Origin: Bacteroidota bacterium
Lineage (GTDB): Bacteria; Bacteroidota; Bacteroidia; B-17B0; Aurantibacillaceae
DNA length: 64,000 nt
Assembly (NCBI GenBank): GCA_030684395.1
Contig: JAUXTT010000004.1
Span: forward strand, 186,001 to 250,000
Reading direction: 5' to 3'
Position numbers and translations under genes: made by a program. The notes beneath the pieces are model-generated. The model was given only the letters and a program-made list of their open reading frames with translations, searched no databases and was not told the origin of the DNA. Positions 56,991-64,000 of the stretch are shown piece by piece; within the stretch, counting starts at the first letter, position 1; each line of letters starts with the position of its first letter.

Positions 56991-58940
56991 GTGAACGGCA
57001 ACACAAATACCTCTGTAGTTTATCTTCAAAACATTCAGCGTTTACTGGCTATTGAACGCGAGGAAGACAATAAACAATTTAAAGAAGAGTTTTTACGCGC
57101 TGATGTGAACAAACGCCGCGAGAACGGGGTAACATGGTATCCGGTGGTGATCAACAATGAAGAACCTACTTTAAGTAACACTGTTTTAATAGAGGTTGAA
57201 CGGAGTACTTTTTTGGACAAACCTCACCAATTCAGTGGCGGGAAAAACATCCTTTTCTTTTCTAATAAAAATAATGAACTAAATGAAATAAGCGGAACCA
57301 TTAAAAGTGTTTACCGCAATAGCATGAAGATTGTTGTTAATTGCGAAGACCTTCCTGATTGGGCCTATGAAGGCAAATTGGGGATTAATCTTCAGTTTGA
57401 TGACAATACTTATAATGAGATGGAGTTGGCTCTTGGCAGGGTAATTAGCGCTAAGGGCAATCGGACTGAAGAACTAAGAGAGCTCATCCACGGAAACGGA
57501 ACACCTCAGTTTGAAACCATAGATGAAAGTATTTTGTTGCCAGGGCTAAATCTTTCCCAAAACAGGGCCGTTAGAAAAGTAATGGCCGCAAAGGATGTTG
57601 CTGTTATACACGGACCTCCCGGCACAGGAAAAACAACCACGCTTGTACAAGCTATCAGGCTATCCGTTCAACAGGAAAAACAAGTATTGGTATGTGCCCC
57701 AACAAATACTGCTGTTGATTTGTTGACCGAAAAATTACTGGAGCAAGGAGTTAATGTGCTACGTCTTGGTAACCCGGCAAGGGTTTCGGATGAACTCGTT
57801 TCTTCAACATTGGATGGAAAAATAATTGCCAGCGAATATTATAAAGACATAAAAAGTTTACGAAAAAACGCGGAAGAGTACTTTAAGATGGCGAGTAAAT
57901 ACAAACGCACTTTTGGGAGAGAAGAAATTGCGCAACGTGCCTTGTACTACGCAGAAGCAAAAAATTGTGTGAAGGAGGCCAACTTATTGGAAGATTACAT
58001 TACCTCCCAACAACTGGAGAATGCACAAGTAATAGCTTGTACACCTGTTACAGCTTCTTCACGCATGATGCGTGACCGCCGGTTTAAAACTTTGTTTTTT
58101 GATGAGGCATCGCAAGCGTTGGAACCAATTACCTGGATTCCCTTATTAAAATGCCAGCGAATTATTTTAGCCGGCGATCATTTTCAGTTGCCTCCGGTTG
58201 TGAAAAGCAGAGAGGCTGAACAAGGCGGATTAAAAATTACTATGCTGGAAAAATGTATGGAGAAAGAAAATATTTCTGTTTTGCTAACTATTCAATACCG
58301 CATGCATAATGCTATTATGGAATTCTCAAATGAAATGTTTTATAATAATCAATTGCAGGCCGATATTAGTGTAAAAGATGTTTTATTAAGCAATGATGAA
58401 AATTATCCGGCATTGAACAGAGCTATTGATTTTGTAGATACTGCAGGTTGCGGCTACGATGAGTTACAAAACCCGGAGACATTGAGTTTATATAACCCTG
58501 AGGAAGCAAGTTTGTTATGGAAACACCTTAGTAAACTGCTGGCTGATTATAAACTTGCTACAGGGAAAGAAACACTTGATATCAGCATTGGAATTATAGC
58601 GCCTTATAAAAGCCATATCGAGCTTTTAAAGGAACAACTGAGTGAGATTGAGTTAAGCGATGATATAAAAAAACGAATCGCAGTTAAAACCATTGACGGG
58701 TTTCAGGGCGAAGAACGCGATGTTATTTACATCAGCTTTGTAAGAAGTAATAACGAAGGTGAAATTGGTTTTTTATCGGACATCAGGCGAACAAACGTAG
58801 CACTGACCCGCGCAAAGAAAAAATTGGTAATGATAGGAGATTCAGCCACTTTGGCGAACAATAATTTTTACAAAAAACTCATCGATTTTTGTGAAGCGAA
58901 GAATTGTTATACTTCGGCCTGGGAGTACATTTCCTTATAA
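56991..58940 (+). CDS. UPF1/IGHMBP2-type superfamily 1 helicase
   Basis: A 649-residue superfamily I helicase of the SMUBP-2/UPF1 group. Walker A is IHGPPGTGKTTTLVQA (about 210-225), motif Ia VLVCAPTNTAVDLL, Walker B LFFDEASQALEP, motif III LAGDHFQLPPVV, motif IV QYRMHNAIMEFS, motif V TIDGFQGEERDVIYIS and motif VI RRTNVALTRAKKKLVM. It probably unwinds DNA or RNA 5'-3'; the substrate is unknown. The start is GTG 56991, which with the box at 56977-56984 implies a leaderless message. It is divergent from the barrel gene. Confidence 0.9.
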   Translation: MNGNTNTSVVYLQNIQRLLAIEREEDNKQFKEEFLRADVNKRRENGVTWYPVVINNEEPTLSNTVLIEVERSTFLDKPHQFSGGKNILFFSNKNNELNEISGTIKSVYRNSMKIVVNCEDLPDWAYEGKLGINLQFDDNTYNEMELALGRVISAKGNRTEELRELIHGNGTPQFETIDESILLPGLNLSQNRAVRKVMAAKDVAVIHGPPGTGKTTTLVQAIRLSVQQEKQVLVCAPTNTAVDLLTEKLLEQGVNVLRLGNPARVSDELVSSTLDGKIIASEYYKDIKSLRKNAEEYFKMASKYKRTFGREEIAQRALYYAEAKNCVKEANLLEDYITSQQLENAQVIACTPVTASSRMMRDRRFKTLFFDEASQALEPITWIPLLKCQRIILAGDHFQLPPVVKSREAEQGGLKITMLEKCMEKENISVLLTIQYRMHNAIMEFSNEMFYNNQLQADISVKDVLLSNDENYPALNRAIDFVDTAGCGYDELQNPETLSLYNPEEASLLWKHLSKLLADYKLATGKETLDISIGIIAPYKSHIELLKEQLSEIELSDDIKKRIAVKTIDGFQGEERDVIYISFVRSNNEGEIGFLSDIRRTNVALTRAKKKLVMIGDSATLANNNFYKKLIDFCEAKNCYTSAWEYISL

Positions 58941-58956
58941 AAAGAGCTAAAAAGCC

Positions 58957-59598
58957 TTACCTTACCTTGATCTTCTTACTATAGATCTTATTATTAGAAG
59001 ATGCGGTGATCAAATATTCGCCGGGTTTCAGAGTTCTTTCCGGATCCAGTGCAGCAAGATAATGTTGGGTTGCACTTAAAAACACTTTTGAAAAATACTC
59101 GTTACCTGCTTTATCTCTTAGTACAATCAATACTTCCTTACCTTCAAAACCCTTTAATAATAAATTAAACTCCTGATCCGGAGTAGCGGGGTTTTGAGAA
59201 ACAGCAATATCAGCCGTTGTAACCGGCTCTGCAGGTTTAAAATAATTAACTACAATATTGGAGTGAATCAGGTTTTCGCTGCTTTCTGTAACTTGCTTTA
59301 AACGATAGTAGGAAATTCCTTCTGCAGGCGCATAATCTGCATCAAAATACTCCATGTAAAAATTACCTTTTCCATTGCCCGGCATTCTTATCACTTCTTC
59401 GTAAACTTTTCCATCTTTGGAGCGTTCTACTACAAAATAGGAGTTAACAAACTCCGCTTTGGTAACCCATTTAATATCAACTTTGTTATTGTTCTGTAGT
59501 ACTTCAAAGCTAACTAAGTCAATCAGTGATGTAGGATTTACATCTGAAAAACCAACGGCACATACAAATGTGAATAATGCTAAAAACGTCTTTTTCAT
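58957..59598 (-). CDS. Small exported protein with a T9SS-like C-terminal strand region
   Basis: A 213-residue secreted protein: signal peptide (about 1-18, MKKTFLALFTFVCAVGFS), a beta-rich fibronectin-like part (DIKWVTKAEFVNSYFVVERS, then YYRLKQVTESSEN, typical of exported Bacteroidota proteins) and a C-terminal tail (FNLLLKGFEGKEVLIVLRDK ... YSKKIKVR) that resembles T9SS type A domains but lacks a clear FPNP motif. ATG 59598 is preferred to the longer frame from 59652. The role is unknown; the VxR ending fits cargo release. Confidence 0.72.
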   Translation of the reverse strand: MKKTFLALFTFVCAVGFSDVNPTSLIDLVSFEVLQNNNKVDIKWVTKAEFVNSYFVVERSKDGKVYEEVIRMPGNGKGNFYMEYFDADYAPAEGISYYRLKQVTESSENLIHSNIVVNYFKPAEPVTTADIAVSQNPATPDQEFNLLLKGFEGKEVLIVLRDKAGNEYFSKVFLSATQHYLAALDPERTLKPGEYLITASSNNKIYSKKIKVR

Positions 59599-59690
59599 TC
59601 CCTCGCTATTTAAGTTGAGCAAGATTGCCCAAAAAACCGAGAAAACCAACACGTAAACTAAACCGTGTTAAGTACTTATTAACAGGTTAT

Positions 59691-61583
59691 CTACTTAAAA
59701 CTTTGCATATCGTACAAACGTTTGTAGGTACCGTTAATTTCAAGCAATTGTTTATGATTACCCCGCTCAATAATTTCGCCTTGTTGAAGCACAATAATCT
59801 CATCGGCATGTACAATAGTAGAAAGGCGGTGTGCAATAATTACGGAAGTTCTATTTTTCATCAAGCTATTTAACGCATCCTGAACAACACGCTCGCTTTC
59901 GGTATCTAAAGCTGAAGTAGCCTCATCAAGGATTAGTATAGGAGGGTTTTTTAAGATTGCGCGTGCAATAGAGATACGTTGCTTTTGCCCTCCACTTAAT
60001 TTACTTCCTCTGTCGCCTACGTTACTATCGTATCCATTTGGCATCTGAGAAATAAACTCGTGAGCGTTTGCAATTTTAGATGCTTCTATAACCTGTTCAC
60101 GGGTTGCGTTCTCCATACCAAAAGCGATGTTGTTATGAATACTATCATTGAACAAAACAGATTCCTGAGAAACAATCCCCATCAAATTCCGCACATTTCT
60201 CAGGCTCATGTCTTTTAATAAAACACCGTCTAGGTAAATCCCGCCTGCACTTGGATCATAAAAACGAGGAAGCATATCGGCCAAAGTAGTTTTTCCGGAA
60301 CCTGATTGACCAACTAATGCTATTGTTTTCCCTTTTTCAATAATGAGGTTTATTTTTTTGAGTACGTGACCGGTATCACCTTTTGTGTATGCAAAAGACA
60401 TATTCTTGTATTCAATGTTTTTTGTGAATTCTTTTACATAAACAGGTTTTTCAATTTCGGTGATCTGTAATTCAGCGTGTAATATTTTTTCGATTCGCTC
60501 TTCGGAAGCAATGCCTTTTTGAATGCTATTGTATGCAACCGTTATTTGTTTTATGGGTGGTAATATTTGTGAAGCCACAGCAAAATACCCCATAAAGGCT
60601 GCGGCGGTTAATCCCTTGGCCGCTGTAATTAGTCCGGCTTCAGTATCCAACACCATTTTCCCACCCAAAAACATAACGACCATCAAAACCGCAACTACCA
60701 CGGATTCACTTACAGGGGAAGTAAGATCTGTTTTTCTGTATATGCCAACTGATAATTTAAAATGTTTTTGATTTACTTCTTCAAATTTCCGCTGAATGAA
60801 TCTTTCGCCGGTAAATGCCTTTATCACTTTAAGTGCTCCAAGTGTTTCTTCCATTATGCTAAACAGGGTTCCTAATACCTCTTTGCTTTTTACCGCTGAT
60901 TTTTTTAAACTTTTACCTATGATAGCAACTATCAGACCCGCAATTGGCAAAAGTAATAATACATATAGTGTTAAATAAGGGCTTATTCCAATCAGCATTG
61001 TAAGAGAAATAATAATGAGCAATGGCTCTCTGAACATGAGTTCGAGTGTTTGCATAATACTCCATTCAATTTCCTGTACATCAGTTGTCATTCTGCTCAT
61101 GATATCTCCTTTGCGTTCGTCACTATAATAAGAAAGAGGAAGTTCCAATGATTTCTTTAGCATCTTGTTTCTAAGATCGCGAACAACGCCATTACGAATA
61201 GGCGCTAAAAAAAACATGGCGCAATAACGAAATAAGTTCTTAAAGAAAATAAGCACAACAACTGAAATACAAATGAAGAGTAATGCTTCTCTTTTTCCCT
61301 GTGCAATTTGAGCAGCTTCCGTTCCGTACTGAGTTATGTAACTCGACATTTTGTAATAAAAATAATCGGAGACAGATGAAGTGGAAAGAGAAAGAACCGG
61401 CTCCGCTTTTTGGCTATAGGAAATCAATTTTTCATAGGGCTGAAAAAGTAAGTCCAAAAAGGGAATCACGAGCGTAATAGAAAACACAGAAAAGAAAGAG
61501 AAAAACACGTTGAATAAAATATTCAACCATGCATATCTCCAATAACCTTTAATGTATTTAAAAACCCTGAAAAGTTTGCCCAT
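59691..61583 (-). CDS. MsbA-like ABC exporter, fused permease and ATPase
   Basis: A 630-residue ABC half-transporter that works as a homodimer. The membrane domain (about 1-330) has six helices; the ATPase (about 385-630) has Walker A ALVGQSGSGKTTLADML, the Q-loop, signature LSGGQKQRIS, Walker B ILILDEATSALD and the His loop IIAHRLSTI. MsbA flips lipid A; other relatives export lipids or drugs. The long N-terminal periplasmic loop with the KRE region is larger than in E. coli MsbA. Confidence 0.92.
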   Translation of the reverse strand: MGKLFRVFKYIKGYWRYAWLNILFNVFFSFFSVFSITLVIPFLDLLFQPYEKLISYSQKAEPVLSLSTSSVSDYFYYKMSSYITQYGTEAAQIAQGKREALLFICISVVVLIFFKNLFRYCAMFFLAPIRNGVVRDLRNKMLKKSLELPLSYYSDERKGDIMSRMTTDVQEIEWSIMQTLELMFREPLLIIISLTMLIGISPYLTLYVLLLLPIAGLIVAIIGKSLKKSAVKSKEVLGTLFSIMEETLGALKVIKAFTGERFIQRKFEEVNQKHFKLSVGIYRKTDLTSPVSESVVVAVLMVVMFLGGKMVLDTEAGLITAAKGLTAAAFMGYFAVASQILPPIKQITVAYNSIQKGIASEERIEKILHAELQITEIEKPVYVKEFTKNIEYKNMSFAYTKGDTGHVLKKINLIIEKGKTIALVGQSGSGKTTLADMLPRFYDPSAGGIYLDGVLLKDMSLRNVRNLMGIVSQESVLFNDSIHNNIAFGMENATREQVIEASKIANAHEFISQMPNGYDSNVGDRGSKLSGGQKQRISIARAILKNPPILILDEATSALDTESERVVQDALNSLMKNRTSVIIAHRLSTIVHADEIIVLQQGEIIERGNHKQLLEINGTYKRLYDMQSFK

Positions 61584-61636
61584 AATGAAGTCGTAAAGAT
61601 AAGGGTTTTAGAGATTTCTTTTACATCCTGCAAAAT

Positions 61637-62389
61637 CTAAGGCAACAGAGCAATGCCATTAACTCTCAACTCTAATGCAGTTCTGAACTGGTAGGTTTTG
61701 CCCGCCACATTCTCATAATTAGCTTTCGTAAACCATATTTGCATAAATAAGCTGCTTCCCGTAAAACCATTTAATTCCGCAGGAGTAACTACAATCTCCG
61801 TAACCGGCATATTGAGGTTTTTCGTCAATGTTTTTGAGAGTGTGCTCACGAAAAATTTTATCTCATTGCAACCCTGTAATCCGTTTATTGGCAGAGTGAA
61901 TCCTTGGGATAAATACACGGTGTCGGGTATATCCAAATATCCCTGATATACCGGAAAACTATCATTTACTGTATAATTCATTTGAGGCACAGTATTACTT
62001 CCACTTACAGTCCAATTCTGAACGGGACTATTAATAGTATTGGTAGTATCTGAGTAATGCTTTGGAATCGACGTGTTCTTAAATTTTAACGTGGTCCCAT
62101 TTGCAGTAACTGTACCAGCTGAAACATCTGTTCCCGAAACAATTCTTCCATTCTCAAATGGTTGAAAACTGAAAAGTGCTGCTACAGAAATAGTCGTGTC
62201 TAAACAAGCTATTGGATTGGTGCTAATAAAGGCGAAAAATTCAGTTTTAGTAGTATTTAATTCCCCATAACGCCTTGCCGGATCGGCTACATTACTTATC
62301 TGAGATGTTGGAGTTTCCTCATTAACTTTTTCTTTTTTGCATGCAAAAAAACACGAGACAAATGCAATTAAAACAATAAGCCTTTTCAT
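61637..62389 (-). CDS. Predicted lipoprotein of unknown function
   Basis: A 250-residue lipoprotein: signal peptide with lipobox VSCFFAC (Cys about 17), a charged linker KKEKVNEETPTSQ, and a beta-rich body with no recognised family. Regular strands and the ending FRTALELRVNGIALLP suggest a beta-sandwich. It is between the ABC exporter and recO genes, on the same strand, at gaps of 53 and 30 bases. Confidence 0.72.
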   Translation of the reverse strand: MKRLIVLIAFVSCFFACKKEKVNEETPTSQISNVADPARRYGELNTTKTEFFAFISTNPIACLDTTISVAALFSFQPFENGRIVSGTDVSAGTVTANGTTLKFKNTSIPKHYSDTTNTINSPVQNWTVSGSNTVPQMNYTVNDSFPVYQGYLDIPDTVYLSQGFTLPINGLQGCNEIKFFVSTLSKTLTKNLNMPVTEIVVTPAELNGFTGSSLFMQIWFTKANYENVAGKTYQFRTALELRVNGIALLP

Positions 62390-62419
62390 AATACTACGAA
62401 TATATAAATTATCTCTGGT

Positions 62420-63145
62420 TTAACTAAACGTATCTCTTAAAACCGCCAAGGATTTTATTTCATGAACCCCGGCAACATGTAAGCGATAAAAAAGCAACAA
62501 ATTATTTAGCAGATCGTCTCTCTCAGCTTTGGAAATATTGTAATAACGAATATTCCGAAGATCCACCATCAGTAAGTCTGACAATAACATTCCGCTTTCA
62601 AGGCTCAAATAATTGGGGTGTTGCGGAATCTTTTCTACAAAGGCTCCCTCTTCCAGATCAAAATAAGGATGCTCGGTAGTATAATTATTCTGTGGATAGA
62701 AGCCCAAATGTTTAGAGAGTTCGATCAAAAAATATAAATGAAAATTAGTGATGTGTTCGTGGCTTTGGTCTAACCATTGAAATGCAGCTGAAATAAAGTG
62801 GAACATGTTTTCATTCGGTTCTTCTTCGCGCACAGAAGCATATAACACTTCATTCAAAAAAACCGAAATGGTATTTTTATAAATATTTGTTTGCAGATCG
62901 GAGTAATGATAAAAGCAACGGATGTCGTTTATTTTTGCAAATTGTTTGTTTATGCGCTGCGTTGTTTCTAACTCCAACTGTGTAAGCGGTTGCAACAGAG
63001 CAGATCTTATTTTTGATTTGGGAGATTTTCCCACTTGCACAAAAAACGACTGCAGGCCGTGCTGATCGGTATATATCTTTACGATCAGTTTTTTATCGTC
63101 GTACCTAATGCTCTTAAAAACAATTCCGAGAGATTTACTTAGCAT
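62420..63145 (-). CDS. recO: DNA repair protein RecO
   Basis: A 241-residue RecF-pathway protein that helps load RecA by displacing SSB. The N-terminal OB fold has GIVFKSIRYDDKKLIVKIYT and the body is helical (NTISVFLNEVLYASVREEEP, FHFISAAFQWLDQSH), with a typical Bacteroidota length. The zinc Cys motif of some RecO proteins is absent, as in related ones. It begins four bases after the stop of the cysteine desulfurase gene on the same strand. Confidence 0.9.
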   Translation of the reverse strand: MLSKSLGIVFKSIRYDDKKLIVKIYTDQHGLQSFFVQVGKSPKSKIRSALLQPLTQLELETTQRINKQFAKINDIRCFYHYSDLQTNIYKNTISVFLNEVLYASVREEEPNENMFHFISAAFQWLDQSHEHITNFHLYFLIELSKHLGFYPQNNYTTEHPYFDLEEGAFVEKIPQHPNYLSLESGMLLSDLLMVDLRNIRYYNISKAERDDLLNNLLLFYRLHVAGVHEIKSLAVLRDTFS

Positions 63146-63149
63146 CTTT

Positions 63150-64000
63150 TTACAACAAAGTTTTTTTGATCACATCCACTGCTTTTTCTACTTCTTCCTG
63201 TGTATTGTATTTCCCAAAACTAAAACGAATAGAAGCATAACAGTCTTCTTCGCTCAAACCCATTGCTTCCAATACATACGAAGGTTTTGCCAAAGCGGAA
63301 CTGCAGGCCGATCCGGTAGAAACAGAAAAATACGGGTTCCATTCACCAATCAGCTTAGCAGAAGACTGACCCGAAAAGCACAAACTACTGGTATTGTATA
63401 AACGATGTTTTGTGCTCCCGTTAATTCTTAAGCTTGGAATATCCAGCAACTGATGTTCCAAATAACCTCTTAATTTCGACACATGCACATTGTTATCCCA
63501 CTGCTCAACAGCGGCAATCTCACATGCTTTTCCCAAACCAACAATTCCAGGTACATTTAAAGTTCCTGAACGCAAACCTCTTTCGTGTCCGCCACCATGA
63601 AACAATGGGCTTAACGTTACTCTTGGATTTTTTCTTCTTATATAAAGTGCTCCCACTCCTTTTGGGCCATAAAATTTATGTCCCGATAAACACATCAGAT
63701 CAATTCCGGATTCGCTTACATCCAACATCGTTTTGCCCACAGCCTGAGTAGCATCACAAAAGAAAATACTTTTTTTAGCGTGAACAATTTCACTGATCTC
63801 CTCTATTGGTTGAATAACCCCGGTTTCGTTATTAGCATACATTACGGCAACTAAAATTGTTTTATCAATAATGGCATTTTCTAATTGTTGTAGATCAATT
63901 AAACCTGCAGCATCTACATCCAGGTATGTTATTTCCGCACCCTTTTGTTGAAGATACTCGCAGGTATCTATAACAGCTTTATGTTCGGTTTTAACTGTAA
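63150..64000 (-). CDS. Cysteine desulfurase (NifS/IscS type), 5' end outside the window
   Basis: The C-terminal about 283 residues of a PLP enzyme; the frame is open to the right edge. It makes alanine and an enzyme-bound persulfide from cysteine for Fe-S clusters or tRNA thiolation. The visible N-terminal TVKTEHKAVIDTCEYL holds the conserved His, FFCDATQAVGK precedes, SGHKFYGPKGVGALY holds the PLP Lys, and TGSACSSALAKPSYVL holds the catalytic Cys. This is the end of an otherwise complete gene; the start is not seen. RecO follows it after four bases. Confidence 0.94.
   Translation of the reverse strand, partial: TVKTEHKAVIDTCEYLQQKGAEITYLDVDAAGLIDLQQLENAIIDKTILVAVMYANNETGVIQPIEEISEIVHAKKSIFFCDATQAVGKTMLDVSESGIDLMCLSGHKFYGPKGVGALYIRRKNPRVTLSPLFHGGGHERGLRSGTLNVPGIVGLGKACEIAAVEQWDNNVHVSKLRGYLEHQLLDIPSLRINGSTKHRLYNTSSLCFSGQSSAKLIGEWNPYFSVSTGSACSSALAKPSYVLEAMGLSEEDCYASIRFSFGKYNTQEEVEKAVDVIKKTLL

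Noticed and set aside
1-64000. CRISPR arrays, transposases, integrases, rRNA
   Set aside because: No regularly spaced repeats, no transposase or integrase family motifs in any frame, and no rRNA-like stretch were seen.

Overview
The window is a densely packed, AT-rich bacterial chromosome segment, most likely from a member of the phylum Bacteroidota. Several independent signs agree. There are type A type IX secretion (T9SS) sorting domains on secreted proteins. Many start sites are preceded by a -7 box of the form TAnnTTTG, the Bacteroidota housekeeping promoter, and there is little Shine-Dalgarno signal. Outer-membrane barrels carry thrombospondin-3 and SPOR-like modules, and PurH and MreB are adjacent. 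I cannot fix the family or genus. There is no rRNA, CRISPR array, transposase or prophage; one tRNA gene (Lys, UUU) is present.

Layout: 0-10 kb: end of an isopentenyl-diphosphate isomerase gene, an arginase-fold protein with degraded metal motifs, YggS, TerC, a large TPR hybrid histidine kinase facing a TPR-SpoIIE phosphatase, and gltX. 10-17.6 kb: a copper-flavoured block on the minus strand: a lysyl oxidase, then an ECF sigma factor, a small membrane protein (probable anti-sigma), a CpxP/CnrX-like sensor, MbnP, MbnH and a YHYH protein. 17.9-26 kb: a double D-Ala-D-Ala-ligase-like fusion, thioesterase-acs, and a coupled hemL-(membrane protein)-arsC-like-wbqC-like chain. 26-36 kb: a T9SS serine hydrolase, a class III polyhydroxyalkanoate synthase pair (phaC, phaE) with a divergent MaoC hydratase, a FIST/PAS-kinase pair, and tRNA-Lys. 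36-44 kb: aroK, nadD, an S41 protease, a cupin, a toxin-antitoxin pair with a 57-residue companion, a HEPN-like protein, mreB and purH. 44-51.7 kb: a YiiX-like hydrolase, a lipoprotein, two paralogous DUF1571/LysM proteins, aldehyde dehydrogenase, deoC and an acyltransferase. 51.8-64 kb: three linked envelope proteins with SPOR-like and TSP3 modules, a UPF1-type helicase, an MsbA-like ABC exporter, a lipoprotein, recO and a truncated cysteine desulfurase gene.

The strongest discovery candidate is the 10.6-17.6 kb block. Three places inside it carry the same two-part promoter, CGCAAGTT-N16-TCTAA: in front of the sigma gene, the probable anti-sigma gene and the YHYH gene. Its -35 and -10 halves do not look like the housekeeping promoter, whereas the lysyl oxidase gene just upstream has a textbook housekeeping promoter. 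This points to a self-amplifying, CnrYXH-like sigma/anti-sigma/sensor circuit that drives an MbnP-MbnH (kynurenine-forming copper-binding) pair plus a T9SS-exported YHYH protein, next to a copper enzyme whose catalytic residues are all conserved.

Start sites were chosen by hand. Where the longest frame began at TTG/GTG but an ATG with a better leader, coupling or signal peptide lay inside, the ATG was used and this is stated.
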